This document shows positions 19,679-28,739 of a DNA stretch of 64,000 nt, in pieces (position 1 is the first letter of the stretch; each line of letters starts with the position of its first letter). Location of the stretch: positions 62,001 through 126,000 of the forward strand of contig NZ_JANUXN010000010.1 in NCBI RefSeq assembly GCF_025699485.1. Reading direction: 5' to 3'. The notes below the pieces were generated by a model. That model was not told the origin of the DNA, did no database searches, and was given only the letters and a program-made list of their open reading frames with translations. Source of the DNA: Thauera carbonicopians. Lineage in GTDB: Bacteria > Pseudomonadota > Gammaproteobacteria > Burkholderiales > Rhodocyclaceae. Both the position numbers and the translations under genes were made by a program.

Positions 19679-20451
19679 TCCAGTTCTCCTGATGGGTTGA
19701 AGTAGTTGCACAGGCAGCCGCGCTCGCCATGCGTGATCTCGAAATCCAGTCCGTACAGTTCCCGCAGCCGCGCCTCGGTCACGACCTCGCGTACCGGGCC
19801 GGTGCAATGCACCTCGCCGGCCTTCATCGCGACGATGTGATCGGAGTAGTTGGCGGCGAAGTTGATGTCGTGCACCACCAGGATCACGGTGCGGCCGTGC
19901 TCGTCGCACAGGCGGCGCAGCGCGCGCATGATCTGGACGGCATGCTTGATGTCGAGGTTGTTCAGCGGCTCGTCGAGCAGCAGGCATGGCGTCTGCTGGG
20001 CGATGGTCATGGCCAGGAAAGCCATCTGGCGCTGGCCGCCGCTGAGTTCGTCGAGATAGGCGCTGCGCAACGGCTCCAGCGTCAGGAAGGCGATGGCCTC
20101 GTCGATGGCCCGGTGGTCATCGGCCGTCAGCGCGCCGCGGCTGTACGGAAAGCGGCCGAAGGCGACCAGTTCCTCCACCGTCAGGCGCAGGTTGAAATCC
20201 GGCGACTGGCGCAAGGTGGCGACACGTCTGGCGTAGTCGCCGATGCGAATGTCCGATGCCTTGCTGCCTTCGATCAGAATGTCGCCGTGGCTCGGCTCCA
20301 GCAGCCGGGCGATCATCATCAGCAACGTCGTCTTGCCCGCGCCGTTGGGGCCGATCAGCGAAGTCAGCCGCCCGGCCGGGAAACGCACGCTCACATCGGC
20401 AAGGACGGTTCTGGCGCCATAGGCTTTGGAAAGATTGTGGACCGTGATCAT
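19675..20451 (-). CDS. iron-siderophore ABC transporter ATPase
   Basis: A 258-aa FepC/FhuC-type ATPase: Walker A LIGPNGAGKTTLL, Q-loop at ATLRQSP, signature LSGGQRQMAFLAMTIAQ, Walker B CLLLDEPLNNLD, and the switch His in VILVVHDINFAANYSDH. It powers the two FecCD permease subunits. The ATG at 20451 overlaps the preceding permease stop (ATGA), and the binding-protein gene overlaps its own stop the same way, giving an uninterrupted coupled operon. Nothing in the protein looks damaged, in contrast to the neighbouring permease. Confidence 0.95.
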   Translation of the reverse strand: MITVHNLSKAYGARTVLADVSVRFPAGRLTSLIGPNGAGKTTLLMMIARLLEPSHGDILIEGSKASDIRIGDYARRVATLRQSPDFNLRLTVEELVAFGRFPYSRGALTADDHRAIDEAIAFLTLEPLRSAYLDELSGGQRQMAFLAMTIAQQTPCLLLDEPLNNLDIKHAVQIMRALRRLCDEHGRTVILVVHDINFAANYSDHIVAMKAGEVHCTGPVREVVTEARLRELYGLDFEITHGERGCLCNYFNPSGELE

Positions 20452-21333
20452 GCTGTTCCCCGCGTACGCACCATCAGCGCGAGGAACCAGGCGCCACATA
20501 CCAGGTTGACCAGGATGCCGACGGTGGTTCGATAGTTGAAGACGTGCTCGACCGCGAGCTGGGCCAGGATGAAGATGCCGATGGCGATGGCGCAGCCGGT
20601 GGGCAGGGTGATCCGGTGCCGGAAGCTTCGGGCCAGCGCATAGGTGGTGTTGGCCACGAAGATGCCCATGAAGGCCGTCGGCCCGAGCAGGCTGGTCGAT
20701 ACGGCGACCAGTACCGCGATCAGCGCGAGGTGCAGCCGCACGGTGCGCTGGTAGTCCACGCCGAGGGACACGGCCTGGTCACGGCCCAGCGAAAGCACGT
20801 CCAGCGTCGGCAGGGTCTTGAGCGCGGCGACGCACACCACGGCGACGAGAGTGGCCGACACGAGCAGCTGGCCGGGTTCCGCCTTGCCGAAGGACGCCTG
20901 GCTGAAGCCGAGCAGGACGGAGAACTCGCCGGGGCTGACCTTGAGCTGGACGAACTGGGTGAAGGTGCCGATCACCATCGTCAGCACCAGCCCCAACAGC
21001 AGCAGGAAATACACGTTGTTGCGGCCATCCCGGAACAGCCAGCGATGGATGGCCCAGGAATAGCCGAGCATCAGCAGCACGGACAGGGCAAAGTTGCCGT
21101 TCGTGCCGAGCACGACCAGGCTCTGCGTGCCCATGATGAGGATCAGCAGGGATTGCAGCAGCAGGTAGACCGCCTCGTAGCCCATGATGGCCGGCGTCAG
21201 GATCCGGTTGCCGGTGATGGTCTGGAACGTAATCGAAGTCGAAGCCCGAGCGGAAGAGCAGGAAGGTCAGCGCCAATGCGATGACCACCATCCAGGCGGC
21301 GTGCCGGGAAATCTGTGGCATGGGCATGCGCAT
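20448..21333 (-). pseudogene. second FecCD-type iron permease, disrupted by a frameshifting deletion
   Basis: The gene starts at 21333 with a good ribosome-binding site (GGAGG) and reads MRMPMPQISRHAAWMVVIAL...RSGFDFDY. At about 21229-21233 the frame breaks. In the next phase the protein resumes with TFQTITGNRILTPAIMGYEA and continues intact to 20448 with eight or so membrane segments. In the FatC/YclO family roughly 25-30 residues separate the DFDYxxPRRL region from the FQTxTxNRILTP motif, so I infer an out-of-frame loss of about 80-90 bp, not just one base. An internal ATG (21185) could restart translation, but the product would lack the first helices. Alternatively this is an assembly error. 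The flanking genes are intact and coupled. Confidence 0.75.
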
Positions 21334-22352
21334 CACCTGTTCCTCCCGAGCAAACGCCCGGCCGCCAGAAGTTTGCTCAGCCCCCTCGGGGGGCAGGCGG
21401 GCGCAGCCCGGCCGTGGGGGCCTATGATCATGAGCACGAGGAACAGCAGACCACCGATGCCGCCTGCGGTCAGGCCGATCGGCACCTCGAACGGATGGAT
21501 GAGCAGGCGGCCGAGGATGTCGCAGGCCAGCAGCAGCGACGCCCCGCCCAGCGCCACCACGGGCAAGGTGCGGCCCAGGTTGTCGCCGTAGTGCAGCGCG
21601 ACCAGATTGGGAATCACCAGGCCGACGAAGGGAATGGCGCCGACGGTGATGACCGTGGCGGACACCGTGACGGCGACCAGCATCAGTCCCAGCGCCACCG
21701 TGGCCGGGTAGTTCAGCCCCAGGCTCGTCGCCATGCCTTCGCCCATGCCCAGCACGGTGAAGCGGTGCGCGTACAGGTAGGTCAGCGCGACGATCGGCAG
21801 GATCAGGTAGACGATTTCGTAGTTGCCCTGAACGACCTTGGAGAAGTCGCCCAGCAGCCAGCCCTGCATGCTTTGCAGGATGTTGTGGCGATAGGCGTAA
21901 AACTCGGCAACGGCGCTGAGCACGCCGCCGTACATCAGGCCGATCACAGGGACGAGGATCGTGTTCTTGAACCGGATGCGTCGCACGATCGCCACGAAGA
22001 TCAGGCTGGCAGCGAAGCAGAAGGCCAGCGCGAACAGCATGCGCCCCACTGGCCCGGTACTCGGTGCCAAGGTCAGCGCGACGAGGATGCCGAGCTTGGC
22101 GGCGTCCAGCCCGCCCGAGGTAGCCGGTTCGACGAACTTGTTGCGGACGATGTGCTGGAGGATCACGCCGCAGACCGACAGCCCCACACCGGTCAGCACC
22201 AGCGCCGCCAGGCGCGGCAGCCGGCTGGCCGTCAGCGTCAGCCAGGCGTCGCCCGACAGCGACCACACCTGTGACCATGCCATCTGCTGCGCACCGACCA
22301 GCAGCGACACGCAGCAGAGCACGAGGAACAGTCCGAGCAGGCCGGCTCGCAT
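21333..22352 (-). CDS. FecCD-type iron-siderophore ABC transporter permease
   Basis: A 339-aa polytopic inner-membrane protein of the BtuC/FecCD family with about nine to ten hydrophobic segments. Diagnostic stretches are SRLPRLAALVLTGVGLSVCG near the N-terminus, ATSGGLDAAKLGILVALTL, and GAIPFVGLVIPNLVALHYGD, which forms the coupling-helix region. It pairs with the second permease downstream to form the channel for the ferric siderophore. The start overlaps the ABC-exporter-like gene's stop by one base (TGATG), and its stop overlaps the next start the same way. The last 25 or so residues (HGRAAPACPPRGLSKLLAAG) are unlike permease sequence and are encoded by a GC-rich repeat that has extended the reading frame. 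Confidence 0.92.
   Translation of the reverse strand: MRAGLLGLFLVLCCVSLLVGAQQMAWSQVWSLSGDAWLTLTASRLPRLAALVLTGVGLSVCGVILQHIVRNKFVEPATSGGLDAAKLGILVALTLAPSTGPVGRMLFALAFCFAASLIFVAIVRRIRFKNTILVPVIGLMYGGVLSAVAEFYAYRHNILQSMQGWLLGDFSKVVQGNYEIVYLILPIVALTYLYAHRFTVLGMGEGMATSLGLNYPATVALGLMLVAVTVSATVITVGAIPFVGLVIPNLVALHYGDNLGRTLPVVALGGASLLLACDILGRLLIHPFEVPIGLTAGGIGGLLFLVLMIIGPHGRAAPACPPRGLSKLLAAGRLLGRNR
21378..21426. repeat. GC-rich dyad element inside the 3' end of the permease gene
   Basis: GCCCCCTCGGGGGGC is an imperfect palindrome followed by GGCGGGCGCAGCCCGGCCGTGGGGG. Short elements of this look are common between genes in Comamonadaceae, from memory. Here it is translated as the unusual C-terminal tail of the permease, so it seems to have inserted at, or replaced, the original gene end. 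Confidence 0.4.
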
Positions 22353-24121
22353 CAGGCACGCGCTCCACCGGATGCAGCGGGGGCAATGCGCCAGCCCTTG
22401 GCGGCCTGGCGCTGGGCCAGGAATTGCGCGTACCGCCCCTGGCGCTCACGCAACTGCGCGGGTGTGCCTTGCTCGACGATCTGGCCGTTCTCCAGCACCA
22501 CGATCTGGTCGGCCATCGCCACCGTGGAAAGCTGGTGGGCGATCACCACCCGCGTGCATCGGCCGCGCAGCCGCGCCAGCGCCTCGGCAATGACGACCTG
22601 GTTTTCCGCGTCCAGCGCGGCCGTGGCCTCGTCCACCAGCAGGATGGGCGCGTCCTTGATCAGCGCACGGGCGATGGCGATGCGCTGTCGTTCGCCGCCG
22701 GACAGGCGGGCACCGCCCTCGCCGACAGGGGTATCCAGCCCTTGCGGCAGGCGCTCGATGATTTCGGCAACGCCGGCCAGCCGCGCCGCGCCCATGATGT
22801 CAGCATCGCTGGCATCCGGCCTGCCGACGCGGATGTTCTCGGCGATGCTGCCCGTGAACAGGTAGTTGTCCTGGAAGATCTGGCTGATCTGCCCCGCCAG
22901 TTCCGCGCTGGACATCTGTTTCACGTCCACATCGCCAACGAGCACGCTGCCCCGGCTCGCATCGAAGAAACGCGCAATCAGCCGCGCCAGCGTGGTCTTG
23001 CCGGAACCGGATTCACCGATCAGCGCGGTCATGCTGCCCGGCGCCACGCGCAGGCTCACGCCGCGCAGCACGTCGGGCTCGTCCACCGCGTAGCGGAAAT
23101 GCACGTCGCGCAGTTCGACCGACACATCGCGCGGCGCCTGCGGCGCGTCAGGCTCCGGCAGCGGTTCGACCTCGAACAACTCGCGGATCGCATCGAGCTG
23201 GCCGCGCGCGCCGCGCAGCACCTCGCCATAACCCGCTACTTCCAGCAGCGAGTCGATGAAGCGGCTGACCAGCAGCAGCGCGACGATGACTGCGGTGATG
23301 CCGCTGGCGGCCAGGCCTCCACCCAGGTGCTCGTTCAGCCACAGCGCCGCCGCGACCAGCAAGGCGGCGAACACGGCCTGCACGGCCCAGGTGTTGAGGA
23401 CGGCCGAGCCGGCCGACAGCCAGATCAGCCGCGCCCCCGACTGACGTTGCTGCTCGATCGCCTGCTCCAGCAGGCGCATGCCGCCGCCTTCGCCGTTGAA
23501 GGCGCGCAGCACCGATTGAGCCTGGGCGAACTCCACCACGCGCTGGCTCGCATCGGCGAAGCGCCGATGGAAGGCATCATCTGCACGCCGCGAAAGCCGG
23601 GCCGTGAGTGCCAGCACACCCGCCAGCAGCGGCAGGGTCACCAAGGCGATCAGCCCCAGTGGCCAGTGCAGGACGAACAAGGCCGCGACCAGAACCACCG
23701 GCGTCACCACACCCGCGATGACCGGCGTGAAGACATGCGCGGGAAGCTGGGCCACAGCCATCATGCCCTGCGTGACGACATGGCCGAGCCGGGCCGTGTT
23801 CTGCGATGTGAACCAGCCCACGGGCAGCCCCGCCACATGATCGCCGAGGCGGTGGCGAGCCCCTTGCAGGATGGCAACACCCACGCGCACACCCGCCTGT
23901 TCCACGTAGCACCGCAACACCCAGCAGATGACCAGCCCTGCCAGCAACGCGGTCAGCCACGGCACCGTCTGCTGCACGTCGTTGTTCAGCAGATGGGTGA
24001 GCACAGGCACCAATGCGGTGATGGTCAACCCGCAGAGCACGCCATAGACGACGGCCATCCAGACGTAGCGGCGGAAGACCGGTGCATCGTCACCCAGCAA
24101 CTGCATCAAGGTCTTCAGCAT
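22352..24121 (-). CDS. ABC exporter-fold transporter, YbtQ-like siderophore-uptake half-transporter
   Basis: A 589-aa fused membrane-ATPase protein: six hydrophobic segments in residues 1-310 (YVWMAVVYGVLCGLTITALV first), then an ATPase with Walker A IGESGSGKTTLARL, signature LSGGERQRIAIARAL, Walker B ILLVDEATAALD and H-loop VIAHQLSTV. It forms a heterodimer with the neighbouring gene product. YbtP/YbtQ and IrtA/IrtB are known exporter-fold ABC pairs that import ferric siderophores; that role is inferred here from the receptor, lipoprotein and FecCD genes in the same operon. The ATG at 24121 overlaps the upstream partner's stop by 7 bp. An export role for a siderophore cannot be excluded, but no siderophore synthesis genes are near. 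Confidence 0.85.
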   Translation of the reverse strand: MLKTLMQLLGDDAPVFRRYVWMAVVYGVLCGLTITALVPVLTHLLNNDVQQTVPWLTALLAGLVICWVLRCYVEQAGVRVGVAILQGARHRLGDHVAGLPVGWFTSQNTARLGHVVTQGMMAVAQLPAHVFTPVIAGVVTPVVLVAALFVLHWPLGLIALVTLPLLAGVLALTARLSRRADDAFHRRFADASQRVVEFAQAQSVLRAFNGEGGGMRLLEQAIEQQRQSGARLIWLSAGSAVLNTWAVQAVFAALLVAAALWLNEHLGGGLAASGITAVIVALLLVSRFIDSLLEVAGYGEVLRGARGQLDAIRELFEVEPLPEPDAPQAPRDVSVELRDVHFRYAVDEPDVLRGVSLRVAPGSMTALIGESGSGKTTLARLIARFFDASRGSVLVGDVDVKQMSSAELAGQISQIFQDNYLFTGSIAENIRVGRPDASDADIMGAARLAGVAEIIERLPQGLDTPVGEGGARLSGGERQRIAIARALIKDAPILLVDEATAALDAENQVVIAEALARLRGRCTRVVIAHQLSTVAMADQIVVLENGQIVEQGTPAQLRERQGRYAQFLAQRQAAKGWRIAPAASGGARA

Positions 24122-25917
24122 GGCTGCGCCTCCGCCGCTGCGGGTGTTTCGTAGCCACCTACGGCCCATAGCCGCGCATAGCGCCCGCCCTGCGCCAGCA
24201 ATTGCGCATGCGTACCCTGTTCGACAATGGCGCCGTCTTCGAGCACGAGGATGCGATCGGCGTGCATCACCGTATCGAGCCGGTGCGCAATGACCATCAG
24301 TGTTCGGCCTCGGGCGAAATGCGACAGCGCGCTCTGAATCGCCACCTCGTTGCTGGCGTCGGCCGCTGCCGTGGCCTCGTCGAGCACCAGCACGGGCGGA
24401 TCGAGCAGCACGGCGCGCGCGATGCTCACGCGCTGGCGCTCGCCACCGGAAAGCTGTGCGTCCTCGCCGACCACCGAGTCGTAGCCGCGTGGCAGGGTCA
24501 GGATGCGCTCGTGGATGTTGGCCGCCCGTGCCGCGTCCTCGATGTCCTGCTGGCTGGCCGAAGGCCGTCCCAGCGCGATGTTGTCGCGCACGCTGGCATG
24601 GATCAGCCGCACCTCCTGCAACACGAAACCGATGCGCTGGTAAAGCTGCGAGCTTTCGATGTGCCGCAAGTCCACGCCGCCCAGCGTGATGCGGCCTTCG
24701 GTCGGGTCGAAGAAGCGCAGCAGCAGCCGCGCCAGCGTCGATTTGCCTGCACCCGACGGGCCGACGATGGCCGTGACCGTGCCGGGCTCCAGGGTGAAGC
24801 TGACCTTGACCAGTGCCTGTTGCGCCTCGCCGTAGGCATAGCCCACGTTGTCGAAGCGGATTTCATGGCCTGCCGGGACTTGCTGCTGGCCCTCGGCCAG
24901 CGGCTCCAGCACGGGCGTTTCCAGCAGCGCCAGCACACGCTGCGCTGCGCCCGTGGCACTGCCGAGATCGTGCAGCAGGGTGTGCAGCAACAGCAGCGGC
25001 GCGCAGATGCCCGGCGCGACCAGGGCGAAGGGCAAGACCTCCACCGGGGTGATCCAGCCCTGATTCACGAACACCGCGCCAAAGGCCAGCACGATACCCA
25101 GCACCGTCACCGGCGCGATCATCGCGTGGGCATGGACCATCGCCTTCACCAGCGGGCGGGTGAAGCCGACAAACGCCTCGGCGAAGGCATCGACGGCCTC
25201 GCGGTAGCTGCCATGCGCCTTCCCGGCGGTTCCAAACGCCTTGACTACCGGGATGCCGCTGACGAACTCCACCGTCGCGCTGTTGATGCGTCCGAGCCGG
25301 GCGACGAACTCCTGCATGTTGGCGCCGCCCGTCTTCATGGCGTGACGCAGGAACAGGAAGAAGCCGGGGAACGGCAGCAGCGCGACGACGGCCATGCGCC
25401 AGTCCAGCGCGAACAGGTAGATGACCGAAATCAGGATCGCGCCCACGGCACGCCCTACCGCCGTATAGAAGTGTGCGGTCAGGCTATGCAGCGTGGCGAT
25501 GTCGTCCTGCATCGCCTGCTTGACCTCGCCCGAAGCCCGGCTGGTGAACCAGCCCAGCGGCACCCGGGCCAGCCGTTGCGCCGCGGCCATGCGCAGGCGA
25601 TGGGTGATGCAGTTGTCGGCCAGATGGGCGGTCAATTCGCCAGCAGACACCAGCGCCATGCCAGCGAACATGCTCACCACGCTGATGCCGACCGTCCACC
25701 AGATGTCGGCCCGCGTTTGTGCGGCCGCTGCGACAGCCGCATCACCCAGGGCGATCCTGGCGATATGCGCGATGCCGGCCAGCGGCATCAGCGTGAGCAT
25801 GGAGCCCACGGCAGCCAGCACGGCGGCGACGCTCAGTTGCCCGCGTATGGGTGCGAGCACCCGGCTGATCGAGCCAAGTGCTCCAGATTTGGCTACGGCT
25901 GTGTCGGAAGTGCTCAT
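24115..25917 (-). CDS. ABC exporter-fold transporter, YbtP-like siderophore-uptake half-transporter
   Basis: A 600-aa fused transporter, first gene of the siderophore operon. It has an N-terminal six-helix domain (LSVAAVLAAVGSMLTLMPLA first), then an ATPase with Walker A VGPSGAGKSTLARL, signature LSGGERQRVSIARAV, Walker B PVLVLDEATAAAD and H-loop VIAHRLDTVM. The partner is the product of the next gene, which overlaps by 7 bp. The ribosome-binding site is weak. The divergent TetR-type gene starts 155 bp away, and the gap holds a Fur-like site and AACTAA operators, so both iron and the TetR protein probably control it. Pairing with FecCD-type genes suggests two routes for one ferric siderophore, or uptake followed by intracellular handling. 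Confidence 0.87.
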   Translation of the reverse strand: MSTSDTAVAKSGALGSISRVLAPIRGQLSVAAVLAAVGSMLTLMPLAGIAHIARIALGDAAVAAAAQTRADIWWTVGISVVSMFAGMALVSAGELTAHLADNCITHRLRMAAAQRLARVPLGWFTSRASGEVKQAMQDDIATLHSLTAHFYTAVGRAVGAILISVIYLFALDWRMAVVALLPFPGFFLFLRHAMKTGGANMQEFVARLGRINSATVEFVSGIPVVKAFGTAGKAHGSYREAVDAFAEAFVGFTRPLVKAMVHAHAMIAPVTVLGIVLAFGAVFVNQGWITPVEVLPFALVAPGICAPLLLLHTLLHDLGSATGAAQRVLALLETPVLEPLAEGQQQVPAGHEIRFDNVGYAYGEAQQALVKVSFTLEPGTVTAIVGPSGAGKSTLARLLLRFFDPTEGRITLGGVDLRHIESSQLYQRIGFVLQEVRLIHASVRDNIALGRPSASQQDIEDAARAANIHERILTLPRGYDSVVGEDAQLSGGERQRVSIARAVLLDPPVLVLDEATAAADASNEVAIQSALSHFARGRTLMVIAHRLDTVMHADRILVLEDGAIVEQGTHAQLLAQGGRYARLWAVGGYETPAAAEAQPC

Positions 25918-25965
25918 GGATGCAAAACGTCAGCGATCTCGAGTCAGGCAGTGCCTGCCGTGGAT

Positions 25966-25984
25966 GAGAATTAATTTCATTACT
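25966..25984. promoter_or_regulatory. Fur-like box upstream of the siderophore ABC operon
   Basis: GAGAATTAATTTCATTACT agrees with GATAATGATAATCATTATC at about 12 of 19 positions, with both outer half-sites (GAxAAT and TCATTA) best kept. It lies 49 bp upstream of the ABC start codon in an AT-rich promoter region. Confidence 0.35.
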
Positions 25985-26025
25985 ATAAACTAAATCTTGA
26001 ATTAGTTGCATCATATAAACTAAAT
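25984..26025. promoter_or_regulatory. putative TetR operator: repeated TATAAACTAAAT and AACTAA-N8-TTAGTT
   Basis: TATAAACTAAAT occurs at 25984-25995 and 26014-26025, exactly 30 bp apart. Between them TTAGTT (26002-26007) forms AACTAA-N8-TTAGTT with the first copy. Three related half-sites in the divergent gap between the siderophore ABC operon and the TetR gene are best explained as that regulator's binding sites. Confidence 0.5.
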
Positions 26026-26071
26026 TGTGCGAAGCGGGTTAAAGTTGGGGGCTCACGACCAAGGAGCAGAG

Positions 26072-26683
26072 ATGAAAGCCTCAGAGCAGCCTGCGACGCG
26101 GGGGCGGCCCCGCACCATCACCCGTGAGCGGATTGCAGACATCGGCATCGGGGTCGGTCTGCCGAACATCACTTTCACCGGCCTTGCCGCAGCGCTGGGC
26201 GTCAGCCACATGGCGCTCTACAAGCACGTGCCGAGCCTCGAGGAACTCAAGCAGCTTGTCGCCGAGGAAATCTTCAACCGCTGGGAGATTCCCCAACCTG
26301 CCGACAGCAGTCGCGATGGATTGAGGGAATACCTGACCGTGTTCGCTACATCGGTGCGGGAATTCGTCAAGGCGCATCCGGGGGTGACGCCTTATGTGAT
26401 CCGCAGGCTGGCGGCGACGCAATCCATGATCGACAAGATCGACGGCCACCAGCGCCATATCGCCAATACCTATGGAATTTCCAAGGAACAGGCACGCTGG
26501 CTGCTGGCGACCGTAGCCTTCCACTGCCTTGCGGCAGCCGACACGGTGTATTCAGTGGCCGGAAAGGAACCAGTCGTGAATGCAGACCGCGCGGAGGAGG
26601 AAGCCGAGATGGAGGTTGAACTCTGTCAGGGCATACAGGCGCTCATCGTCGGCGCACTGGTAATGCTGGAAGGCATGCCATAG
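26072..26683 (+). CDS. TetR/AcrR-family transcriptional regulator
   Basis: A 203-aa regulator. Residues about 15-60 form the TetR helix-turn-helix (RGRPRTITRERIADIGIGVG; FTGLAAALGVSHMALYKHVP), followed by an all-helical ligand domain. The ATG at 26072 is preceded by AAGGAG; an in-frame extension upstream would overlap the operator repeats. It is divergent from the siderophore ABC operon and very likely represses it, and itself, from the AACTAA repeats between them. The ligand is unknown; an iron-siderophore or a related metabolite is the obvious guess. Confidence 0.9.
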   Translation: MKASEQPATRGRPRTITRERIADIGIGVGLPNITFTGLAAALGVSHMALYKHVPSLEELKQLVAEEIFNRWEIPQPADSSRDGLREYLTVFATSVREFVKAHPGVTPYVIRRLAATQSMIDKIDGHQRHIANTYGISKEQARWLLATVAFHCLAAADTVYSVAGKEPVVNADRAEEEAEMEVELCQGIQALIVGALVMLEGMP

Positions 26684-26728
26684 TTGCCCGAGTCATTCCG
26701 TGTCCGGAAAACTTTGAGACGATGCGCC

Positions 26729-27114
26729 ATGGTCATGGCATCCTCCACTCCCCGCAAAGGCACAACCCGCGCCGCCGACATCCCCGACGAGGTGCTGCAA
26801 GCCCTGTCGCGCGGCGAGATACAAAGCACCACCCTGGCCGAGAGCACGGCACTCGACCCATCCCGACTGGCGCAAACGGTCTTTCCTGAGCTGTCGCCCC
26901 AGGCACTGAAAGCCGTCGATGCGGCCTGTGAGTTGGGCGTGCTTAAGTGCATGGCCCGTCTGCCTACGTGCAGGATGCGGTCGCCAACTGGCTCAAGGAC
27001 ACTGCCAAGGATCAGCCCGCCTGGGTACGGGGTCTCTGCGGCCAGTGGCTGGAAGGCGCACCGACCGATGCTACCCGGCGCATTTGCCAGCGTGCCCTAC
27101 GCAACCTCAAGTAA
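26729..27114 (+). pseudogene. remnant of a small DNA-alkylation-repair-like protein, frameshifted
   Basis: The first part reads MVMASSTPRKGTTRAADIPD, then VLQALSRGEIQSTTLAESTA up to about 26950. After a frame change near 26955-26970 a second phase continues AYVQDAVANWLKDTAKDQPA and ends RRICQRALRNLK followed by a stop at 27112. Both halves have coding-like composition, and the C-terminal pattern (NWLxDxxKxQPxWVRxLCxxW...ATxRICxRALRxL) resembles the end of AlkD/HEAT-like DNA alkylation repair proteins. The central part of such proteins is missing, so there is an internal deletion as well as a frameshift. The family call is from memory of the motif and is moderate. Confidence 0.5.
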
Positions 27115-27244
27115 GGGAAATGAGCGCGTACACTCACGCTCTCGGGAAATGGACGGCCGGTGCATTCAGGTCAGTGCAACGTGCACGCTCCGTATGGTGG
27201 TGTGAGCAAGCTGATTATTGACGAGCATCGCCAGCACTCAAACC

Positions 27245-28258
27245 TTACCAGCCCGACAGCACGATCTTGCCTATCGCCTGCCCGCTTTCGAGCAGCCCGT
27301 GGGCAGCACGCAGATTCCGCGCATCGATCGTCCCGAGCGCCTGGGTGCGCGTCGTCACGATCTTTCCCCGATCAACGAGTTCGGCGACGTTGCGCAGGAT
27401 TTCCTGCTGACGAATGATGTCCGCCGTTCCGAGCAGCGGCCGGGTAAACATGAATTCCCAGTGGATCGACAGGCTCTTGCCCTTGAGCGAAACGATGTCG
27501 AGCGATGCAGGATCGTCGATCAGCGCGATGCGACCCTGCGGCGCGATCAGTTGCACGATGTCGGCGAGATAACGGTCGGTGTGCGTGGTGGAAAAGACAA
27601 AAGCCGGCGCGACCAGCCCCAGGGCTTCGATCTGTGCGGCCAATGGCCGGCGGTGGTCGACGACGTGATGGGCACCCATCTTCTTCACCCATTCCACCGT
27701 CTCCGGGCGCGAAGCGGTGGCGATCACGGTCAGGCCGGTCAATGCCCGCGCCAGCTGGATCGTCATCGAGCCCACGCCCCCTGCCCCGCCGATCACGACG
27801 ATCGCGTTGGCCGCACCGGCAACCGGCTGTTCCACGCGCAAACGATCGAACAGCGTTTCCCAGGCGGTGATCGCGGTCAGCGGCAGCGCTACGGTGTCTT
27901 CGTTGTCCAGCGTGCGGGGGGCATGGGCGGCAATGCGTGCATCCACCGCCTGCAGCTCGGCATAGCAGCCGGGGCGGTCGATCGCACCGGCGTAGAACAC
28001 CCGATCGCCCGGCCCGAAGCCGGCGACGCGCGCGCCGACTGCGCGCACCCGGCCCACGGCATCCCAGCCGAGGATGCGCCATGTGCCAGTGGCTGGCCGA
28101 GCGGACGCTCGGACTTTGGTATCCGCAGGATTGACCGCGATGGCCTGCACCTCGACGAGCAGATCGTGTTCGCCATATCCAGGCTCCGGCAGCTCGATAT
28201 CGACCAGGGATTGGGGATTCGACACAGCCAGGGGTTGATTGAAGCCGACCGCTTTCAT
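27245..28258 (-). CDS. zinc-type alcohol dehydrogenase-like / quinone oxidoreductase (MDR family)
   Basis: A 337-aa medium-chain reductase. The N-terminal GroES-like domain contains [14 protein letters not shown] and [14 protein letters not shown]; the Rossmann domain has [17 protein letters not shown], the NADPH-binding GGxGxxG of quinone-oxidoreductase-type enzymes. The catalytic-zinc Cys/His set is absent, so it should act like a zinc-independent NADPH:quinone or enone reductase. It is divergent from an HxlR-family gene 105 bp away, an arrangement seen for QorR/YodB-type regulators and their oxidoreductase targets, suggesting induction by electrophiles or quinones. Confidence 0.9.
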   Translation of the reverse strand: MKAVGFNQPLAVSNPQSLVDIELPEPGYGEHDLLVEVQAIAVNPADTKVRASARPATGTWRILGWDAVGRVRAVGARVAGFGPGDRVFYAGAIDRPGCYAELQAVDARIAAHAPRTLDNEDTVALPLTAITAWETLFDRLRVEQPVAGAANAIVVIGGAGGVGSMTIQLARALTGLTVIATASRPETVEWVKKMGAHHVVDHRRPLAAQIEALGLVAPAFVFSTTHTDRYLADIVQLIAPQGRIALIDDPASLDIVSLKGKSLSIHWEFMFTRPLLGTADIIRQQEILRNVAELVDRGKIVTTRTQALGTIDARNLRAAHGLLESGQAIGKIVLSGW

Positions 28259-28363
28259 GACCTACTCCTTTCGTTGAAAACCAGTGCCCTCAATTCTTGG
28301 CTATATTGGCAATCTTCGAAAGAACGCACATATTTTGCATATAGTGTCTTAAAAGGTACCATC

Positions 28364-28738
28364 ATGGCTCGAATCCCGCACGAAACCTTCACCTGCGCAG
28401 CCGGCTGCACGGTCGAAGCCACGCTCGACCTGATCGGCGGCAAATGGAAAGGCGTCATCCTCTATCGCCTGCTCACCGAACAGGTGCTGCGCTTCAACGA
28501 ACTGCGCCGCCTGCTGCCCAACATCACCCAGCGGATGCTGACCAACCAGCTTCGGGAGCTCGAAGGCGACGGGCTGATTGCCCGCAAGGTCTATGCCGAA
28601 GTGCCGCCCAAGGTGGAGTACCGGCTGACGGATTACGGGCAGACGCTGGCTCCCGTCATTCATGCACTGAAGTCATGGGGCGACGCCCATATCCAGAATC
28701 AGCACGGCACAGATCGATCGCAGGCTTCCAGCGCTTGA
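28364..28738 (+). CDS. HxlR-family transcriptional regulator
   Basis: A 124-aa winged-helix protein: [20 protein letters not shown] is the HxlR signature, followed by [19 protein letters not shown] and the wing [14 protein letters not shown]. Cysteines in [10 protein letters not shown] near the N-terminus match the redox/electrophile-sensing Cys of YodB/QorR-type members. The ATG at 28364 lies inside a longer open frame that extends leftward as an antisense shadow of the oxidoreductase gene. It probably represses the divergent oxidoreductase. The gene ends one base before the stop of the convergent EamA gene. Confidence 0.93.
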   Translation: MARIPHETFTCAAGCTVEATLDLIGGKWKGVILYRLLTEQVLRFNELRRLLPNITQRMLTNQLRELEGDGLIARKVYAEVPPKVEYRLTDYGQTLAPVIHALKSWGDAHIQNQHGTDRSQASSA

Positions 28739-28739
28739 A

